A DNA stretch of 64,000 nucleotides, taken from NCBI GenBank assembly GCA_002327445.1, contig DCWA01000030.1, positions 93,928-157,927 on the forward strand. Direction: 5' to 3'. This DNA comes from Desulfobacteraceae bacterium UBA2174. GTDB taxonomy: Bacteria > Desulfobacterota > Desulfobacteria > Desulfobacterales > UBA2174. The notes beneath the pieces are model-generated. The model saw nothing but the letters and a program-made list of their open reading frames with translations, had not been told where the DNA came from and searched no databases. Shown piece by piece: positions 59,425 to 64,000 of the stretch (positions are counted from its first letter, which is position 1; the number at the start of each line of letters is the position of its first letter). Both the position numbers and the translations under genes were made by a program.

Positions 59425-59545
59425 TCCGGGTAGGCTGATGATTGGTTATTGGTTTTTTTGTTCATGGGGGACCTGATCGGGCGGATCCGTCGGATTCGTC
59501 CGATCCGTCCGATTGGAAGACCCAACCAACGCAAAGGAGGACCTC

Positions 59546-59581
59546 ATGGCGGAAAAATTTCTCTTTATCATCTCAAATTAA
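59546..59581 (+). other. 11-codon mini-ORF with strong ribosome-binding site; possible dsrE-like relic
   Basis: AAAGGAGG stands six bases before an ATG that encodes MAEKFLFIISN and stops. Such an opening resembles DsrE-family starts (MxEKxLFxxS). Either the rest of a second dsrE gene was deleted, or this is a leader peptide before the HybA-like gene 63 bases further on. No DsrE sequence is recognisable after the stop. Confidence 0.4.
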
Positions 59582-59643
59582 TAATCAATAAGTAAATTCT
59601 TGCCTGTGTTCCCCGACCTTTCACCACCTTCCCGGGAGCGCCT

Positions 59644-60561
59644 ATGAAGCTGACCAGACGCGGGTTTTTCAAAATCGCAGGGGCCACCGGGGCCGCGGCA
59701 GCAGCCAGCCGGTCTGATCCGGCCGCCGCCTCGCCCCCTCCGGAGGATCCCTACGGCTGCCTGGTGGACCTGACCCGCTGCATCGGCTGCCGCAAATGCG
59801 AAGACGCCTGCAACCGGGTCAACGGCCTGCCGCCGCCCGAGCGGCCCTTCGAGGACCCCACCGTATTAAACCGCCTGCGGCGGCCCGACGAACGGGCCTT
59901 CACGGTGGTCAACCGCTACTTTCCCGGCCAGCTCGACGCCAGCAACCAGCTCGTGCCCACCTTCGTCAAGATCCAGTGCATGCACTGCCAGGAGCCGGCC
60001 TGCGCCTCGGCCTGCATCGTCGGGGCCCTGACCAAGAAGGAAAACGGCACGGTCCACTATGACGTGACACGTTGCATCGGATGCCGCTACTGCATGGTGG
60101 CCTGCCCGTTCGAAATCCCGGCCTACGAGTACCACGATCCCATCACCCCGCGGGTGATGAAGTGCACCTTCTGCTTCGAGCGCATCAGCAAGGAGGGCGG
60201 ACTGCCGGGATGCGCCGAGATCTGCCCCACCGAGGCCATCACCTTCGGCCGGCGCAAGACCCTGCTGGAAGTGGCCAGAAAACGCATCGGGGAAAACCCG
60301 GCCCGGTACCTGGACCGGATCTACGGCGAAAAGGAAGTCGGCGGCACGAGCTGGATGTACATCTCGGCGGTGCCCTTCGAGAAGCTCGGCTTCATCGACG
60401 TGCCCGACAAACCCACCCCCAAGCTGGCCGAGACGATCCAGCACACCCTCTTTTCCTACCTCTGGTCGCCCATCGTGCTCTACGGCCTGCTGGGCGGGAT
60501 CATGTGGACCTCACGCAAGAATCGGCCCGAATCCGAAGACGAGGAAGGAGACCGCCGATGA
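59644..60561 (+). CDS. HybA-like periplasmic ferredoxin with C-terminal membrane anchor
   Basis: 305 residues. A twin-arginine signal (TRRGFFKIAGATGAAAAA) directs it to the periplasm folded. Four [4Fe-4S] motifs follow: CIGCRKCEDAC, CMHCQEPACASAC, CIGCRYCMVACP and CTFCFERI...CAEICP. A C-terminal helix (LWSPIVLYGLLGGIMW) anchors it. HybA/PsrB/QrcC proteins pass electrons between a catalytic subunit and the NrfD-like quinone protein. GGGAGCG upstream of the ATG; ATGA overlap with the next gene. Confidence 0.92.
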   Translation: MKLTRRGFFKIAGATGAAAAASRSDPAAASPPPEDPYGCLVDLTRCIGCRKCEDACNRVNGLPPPERPFEDPTVLNRLRRPDERAFTVVNRYFPGQLDASNQLVPTFVKIQCMHCQEPACASACIVGALTKKENGTVHYDVTRCIGCRYCMVACPFEIPAYEYHDPITPRVMKCTFCFERISKEGGLPGCAEICPTEAITFGRRKTLLEVARKRIGENPARYLDRIYGEKEVGGTSWMYISAVPFEKLGFIDVPDKPTPKLAETIQHTLFSYLWSPIVLYGLLGGIMWTSRKNRPESEDEEGDRR

Positions 60562-61763
60562 CCCATCATCCCTACCCGCTCAAGACCCGCTTCTGGACCC
60601 CGGGGGTCGTGGTGCTGGCCGTGCTCATGGCCGCGGGAGCCGCGGCCGTCGTCGCGCGTTTCATCGGCGGCATCGGCTATGTCTCCAACCTGTCCACGGC
60701 CCGGCCCTGGGGGCTGTGGATCGGCGTGGATGTGGCCTCGGGCGTCGCCCTGGCCGCCGGCGGCTTCACCACCGCCTTTCTGGCCCACATCGTCGGCCGG
60801 CACTACTTCGAACCGGTGGTGCGTCCGGCCCTGCTCACCGCCATGCTCGGCTATACCTTCGTCGTGCTCGGGCTGCTCATCGACATCGGCCGCTCCTGGG
60901 CCATCTGGAAGCCGATGATCTTCTGGAACTTCAACTCGGTGCTCTTCGAAGTGGCCATGTGCGTCATGTTCTACCTCAACGTGCTCTACATCGAGTTCGT
61001 GCCCGTGGTGGTCGAACAGTTCAAGGGACGCATGAACCTGCCCGGGCCGCTGGCGGCGCTCAACGGCCTGGCGGAAACCCTGCTCGGCCTGGCCGACCGG
61101 ATCCTGGGCAAAATCATGTGGATCTTCATCATCGCCGGGGTGGTGCTCTCGTGCATGCACCAGTCGAGCCTGGGATCCCTGATGCTCGTGGCCCCCACCA
61201 AGGTCCACCCCCTCTGGTACACCCCGATCCTGCCCCTGCTCTTTCTCACTTCGGCCATCGCGGTGGGCTATCCCATGGTGGTCTTCGAAACCACCCTGGC
61301 CACCACCTCGCTGAAGCTCGACGGCGAGATGCGGGTCCTTTCCCCGTTGACCCGACTGACGGTCTATCTGCTGGGCCTCTACATGGCGCTGAAGATCGGC
61401 GACATGGTGGTGCGGGGCACCTATGTGCACCTGCTGGAGGGAACGGCCCAGACCAACGCTTTTCTCGCGGAGATGATCCTCGGGGTGATCGTGCCCTGGC
61501 TGATGCTGCTTTCGGAGCGGGTCAGACGCAACCGGCGGGCATTATTTGCCGCCTGCACCATGATCGTGGGCGGGGTGCTGCTCAACCGGATCAACGTTTT
61601 CGTGGTGGCCTACAAACCGCCGGTGAGCGAATCGAGCTACTTTCCGGCCGTCGGCGAGATCCTGATCACCGTGGGGCTGATTTCCACCCTGATGTTCATC
61701 TACCGTTTTCTCGTGACTCATCTGCCGGTTCTTTCCGCGCCGGCGCGGGAGGTGTCCTCATGA
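60558..61763 (+). CDS. HybB/NrfD-family integral membrane quinol-interacting subunit
   Basis: 401 residues, about ten membrane helices. WGLWIGVDVASGVALAAGGF and the loop IDIGRSWAIWKPMIFWNFNSVLFEVA are HybB hallmarks; RINVFVVAYKPP lies near the C-terminus. Members transfer electrons between menaquinone and periplasmic Fe-S or haem partners without a cofactor. It overlaps both neighbours by ATGA, so the three genes form one translational unit. Confidence 0.93.
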   Translation: MTHHPYPLKTRFWTPGVVVLAVLMAAGAAAVVARFIGGIGYVSNLSTARPWGLWIGVDVASGVALAAGGFTTAFLAHIVGRHYFEPVVRPALLTAMLGYTFVVLGLLIDIGRSWAIWKPMIFWNFNSVLFEVAMCVMFYLNVLYIEFVPVVVEQFKGRMNLPGPLAALNGLAETLLGLADRILGKIMWIFIIAGVVLSCMHQSSLGSLMLVAPTKVHPLWYTPILPLLFLTSAIAVGYPMVVFETTLATTSLKLDGEMRVLSPLTRLTVYLLGLYMALKIGDMVVRGTYVHLLEGTAQTNAFLAEMILGVIVPWLMLLSERVRRNRRALFAACTMIVGGVLLNRINVFVVAYKPPVSESSYFPAVGEILITVGLISTLMFIYRFLVTHLPVLSAPAREVSS

Positions 61764-63841
61764 TCAAAGCGTTCCCACCCGGTGCGCCGGCGCGCCTCCT
61801 GGTGGTGCTCATGGTGCTGATATGGGCCGTTCCGGCACTGGCGGCCGGAACCCCGGAAGCCGACGAACTGGCCCTCGATCCGAACTGGAAGGCCCCCGAC
61901 CAGGAAGATGCAAGGGAGCGGGCCAAGGAAGTGGTGCCCTTCATCGAAGCGGTGGTGGACGAATGCCAGCTCTGCCGCCAGCAGCGGCTGCGGGACGTGG
62001 GGTTGGGGATCAAGGACATCACCCACAGCTATTTTCTGCTGGAAAGCCCCATCATCAAACAGCGCGAAAACCACTACGGCCCGGTGCGCTTCATGCACAC
62101 CAAACATGCCGCGGCGATCCAAGACTGCGCCGTGTGCCACCACGCCCGGCCGGCCGACAAGGCCGCCAAGGAGACGGTGCGCTGCAGTGCCTGCCACCAG
62201 GAATCGTTCCGCAGCGATCACCCCGAACGCATCGGCCTCAAGGCGGCCTACCACCAGCAGTGCATCGACTGCCACCGCACCGAGGCCAAGGGGCCGGTGG
62301 ACTGCGTGGGCTGCCATCCCAAGAACGTGCCGGACCACAAGGAACTCGTCAAACTGCCGGCCAACCCCGCGCCTTGGGACGTGACGGCCGAATGTCTGCG
62401 CTGCCACGCCAGCGCCGGCGAGGACATGCTCGCCACCTCTCACTGGCTCTGGAGGGGCCACTCGGCCTACACCCTGGACCGCCAGAAGCACGTGATGCAC
62501 GGTAAGGGGACCACCGCCATCAACAACTTCTGAATGAGCACCATCAGCAACGAGGCTCGTTGCACAAGCTGCCACGCCGGATACGGATGGAAAGACAACT
62601 CCTTCGATTTCACCGATCGGACCCGCATCGACTGTCTGGTCTGCCACGACACGACGGGAACGTATAAAAAAGCGCCGCCGGGGGCCGGCATGCCCGATCC
62701 CAAGGTCGACCTGGTCAAGGTGGCCCAGAACGTGGGCCACAGCTCCCGCAAGAGCTGCGGTGAGTGCCACTTCAACGGCGGCGGCGCCGAAGCGGTCAAG
62801 CACTCGGACCTGTCCCGTCAGCTCCTGCAACCCGAGCGCGCCTGCGACGTGCACATGGGCGGCTACGACATGCAGTGCAGCGAATGCCACACCACGCGCA
62901 ACCACCGCATCCCGGGCCGCTCTTCTTCGGTGCCGGTGGTGGAAGGCGCGTTGAACTGCCAGGACTGCCACGGCGAAAAGCCCCACTACGGCAACGACAT
63001 CCTGGACCACCATCTCAACCGGCACTGCGAAAACATCGACTGCAACACCTGCCATTCGCCGGTGTATGCCAAATGCAAGCCCACCAAGGTCTGGTGGGAC
63101 TGGTCCAAGGCCGGGGACAAGAACCGCAAACCCCAGAAGGACAAGTACGGCATGGGCGACTACGACCCCATGAAGGGCGAGTTCATCTGGCAGGAGTCGG
63201 CCAAGCCCGCCTACCGCTGGCACGGCGGGTTCTACAAGCGGGTGCTCCTCGGCGACCGCATCGACCTGAACGCCCCGGTGACCAACATCGCCGAGCCGGT
63301 GGGTTCGATCCGGGATCCCAACAGCAAGATCGCGCCGTTCAAGATCATGAAGGGCGTCCAGCCGGCCGACGCCAAGCACGCCTATCTGCTGGTGCCGCAC
63401 CTTTACCCGCGGGACAAGGAGGACAAGACCGCCTACTGGAAGCACTACGACTGGCAAAAGGCGATCACCGACGGCATGGAGGCCGCCGGCATGCCCTACA
63501 GCGGCGATTACAAGTGGGTGGAGACCTGGATGTTCTGGGGCGTGGATCACGAAGTGATGCCGGCCGAAATGTCCCTGTCCTGCGTCCAGTGCCACGACAG
63601 CCTCCAGGGCGAGCGCACCTGCGACCGCTGCCACCAGGACAGCCGGGAGGTGGATTTCAAGAAGCTGGCCCACAAGGGGACCGACTTTTCCTGGATGGTC
63701 CGGCAGGGCCGGGACGTGAGCCACCTGATCAACACCACCGACTACATCGACTTCAAGGCCCTGGGCTACAAAGGCGATCCCATCGTCTACGGCGGTCGCT
63801 TCAAGAAGCTGCCCATGGGGTACAAGCCCGCCGGGCAATAA
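61760..63841 (+). CDS. 13-haem periplasmic cytochrome c with in-frame UGA (probable selenocysteine); octahaem tetrathionate reductase-like
   Basis: 693 residues if the TGA at 62531-62533 is read as Sec258. A signal peptide (residues 1-28) precedes a cytochrome c3-like part with four CxxCH sites (Cys123, 142, 168, 182). A large domain of the octahaem tetrathionate reductase (OTR) type follows: CLRCH...HWLWRG, RCTSCHAGYGWKD, CLVCHDTTGTYKK, and six more CxxCH. The frame is continuous across the TGA, where the family, as I remember it, has INNF-Cys. The codon is followed by ATG, but a protein starting there would have no signal peptide and could not receive haem. It is the likely terminal electron exchange subunit for HybA-HybB. 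Confidence 0.85.
62531..62563 (+). promoter_or_regulatory. UGA codon with bacterial SECIS-like hairpin
   Basis: Thirteen bases after the TGA, GCAACGA (62547-62553) and TCGTTGC (62557-62563) form a perfect 7-bp stem with loop GGC. The loop guanines fall 21-22 bases after the UGA, within the 16-37 base window usual for bacterial SECIS elements, and a G at the start of the loop is the main conserved base for SelB. The hairpin is inside coding sequence, as bacterial SECIS elements must be. Confidence 0.75.
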
Positions 63842-63861
63842 CCGGATCTGCCACCGGCAAC

Positions 63862-63905
63862 AAACGGCGCCGCCTTCTCAACCGGAGGCCGGCGCCGTTT
63901 TGGTT
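63862..63905 (+). terminator. strong intrinsic terminator closing the metVF-hdr-cytochrome train
   Basis: AAACGGCGCCG (63862-63872) and CGGCGCCGTTT (63890-63900) form an 11-bp stem, followed by T-rich TTTTGGTTT. It begins 20 bases after the cytochrome stop codon. From 63906 to 64000 there is no gene; an AT-rich patch near 63956-63975 may belong to a promoter of the next gene. Confidence 0.9.
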
Positions 63906-64000
63906 TGAGGGTGCAATCCTCCGGGCGATTCTTGACGAGCAGCCTTCCGGCGCCATACATTTTTTATTATAAAAAGGGTGCGGCTCTTTTGCGACGACGT

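Noticed and set aside
62534..63841. A separate cytochrome gene starting at the ATG just after the TGA
   Set aside because: It would lack a signal peptide, so haem attachment in the periplasm would fail. It also has no ribosome-binding site, and the upstream frame is continuous with the OTR fold. Read-through as Sec explains both halves better.
1..64000. tRNA, rRNA, transposase or phage genes
   Set aside because: I scanned for tRNA T-loop words, rRNA segments and transposase or integrase motifs in the translated frames and found none that hold up.

Overview
The window looks like chromosomal DNA of a strictly anaerobic, GC-rich sulfate- or sulfur-metabolising bacterium of the Desulfobacterota (Desulfobacterales-like). 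The evidence is gene content: a MetV/MetF/Hdr/MvhD methylenetetrahydrofolate reductase locus of the Wood-Ljungdahl pathway, CooC, ferredoxin-dependent 2-oxoacid oxidoreductase, B12-dependent ribonucleotide reductase, rubredoxin, and a multihaem cytochrome that appears to carry selenocysteine. This assignment is inference; no rRNA is present. I see no tRNA, rRNA, CRISPR array, phage or transposase gene. Intergenic spaces are rich in short dispersed palindromic repeats.

Layout. 1-10 kb: the 3' part of a DnaE-type polymerase gene, two small proteins, an OmpA-family porin with an unusual triple repeat, eno-pyrG, a small winged-helix/coiled-coil protein and a U32 peptidase. 10-18.6 kb: cooC overlapping a Ski2-type helicase gene, then a four-gene 2-oxoacid:ferredoxin oxidoreductase operon (gamma, a GltD-PorD fusion, alpha, beta) with an XRE-cupin regulator upstream. 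18.8-24.6 kb: a complete TolC/adaptor/RND efflux operon. 24.9-27.6 kb: a thiamine-precursor ABC transporter under a TPP riboswitch. 28-36 kb: a GH17-GT2 beta-glucan synthase, a rubredoxin, a cinA-hydrolase-amidohydrolase operon, and an AMMECR1 gene carrying a MEMO relic upstream. 36-48 kb: nrdJ, a CoA-transferase/GNAT fusion, a ferritin-like protein, two YkgJ proteins, MscS, MgtE, and a peroxiredoxin whose C-terminus is built from tandem repeats.

48.2-63.9 kb is the most interesting part. A sigma-54-dependent activator with a cysteine-rich PAS domain is divergent from a long + strand gene train. Its first gene lies just downstream of a near-perfect -24/-12 promoter. The train encodes a TusA-like protein without its cysteine, a normal TusA, MvhD, two HdrA proteins, a small winged-helix protein, HdrC, a one-site HdrB, a DsrE-like protein, an unknown cysteine-rich protein, MetV and MetF. 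It is followed by a HybA-like ferredoxin, a HybB/NrfD quinol-interacting membrane protein and a 13-haem periplasmic cytochrome. That cytochrome reads through an in-frame UGA followed by a SECIS-like hairpin. A strong terminator closes the train at 63.9 kb.

Proposed working model (inference): MvhD-HdrAABC passes electrons to MetVF for reduction of methylene-tetrahydrofolate, with TusA/DsrE sulfur-carrier proteins as an unexplained addition. The HybAB-cytochrome module exchanges electrons with the quinone pool and a periplasmic partner. All of it may respond to a redox or metal signal sensed by the PAS protein.
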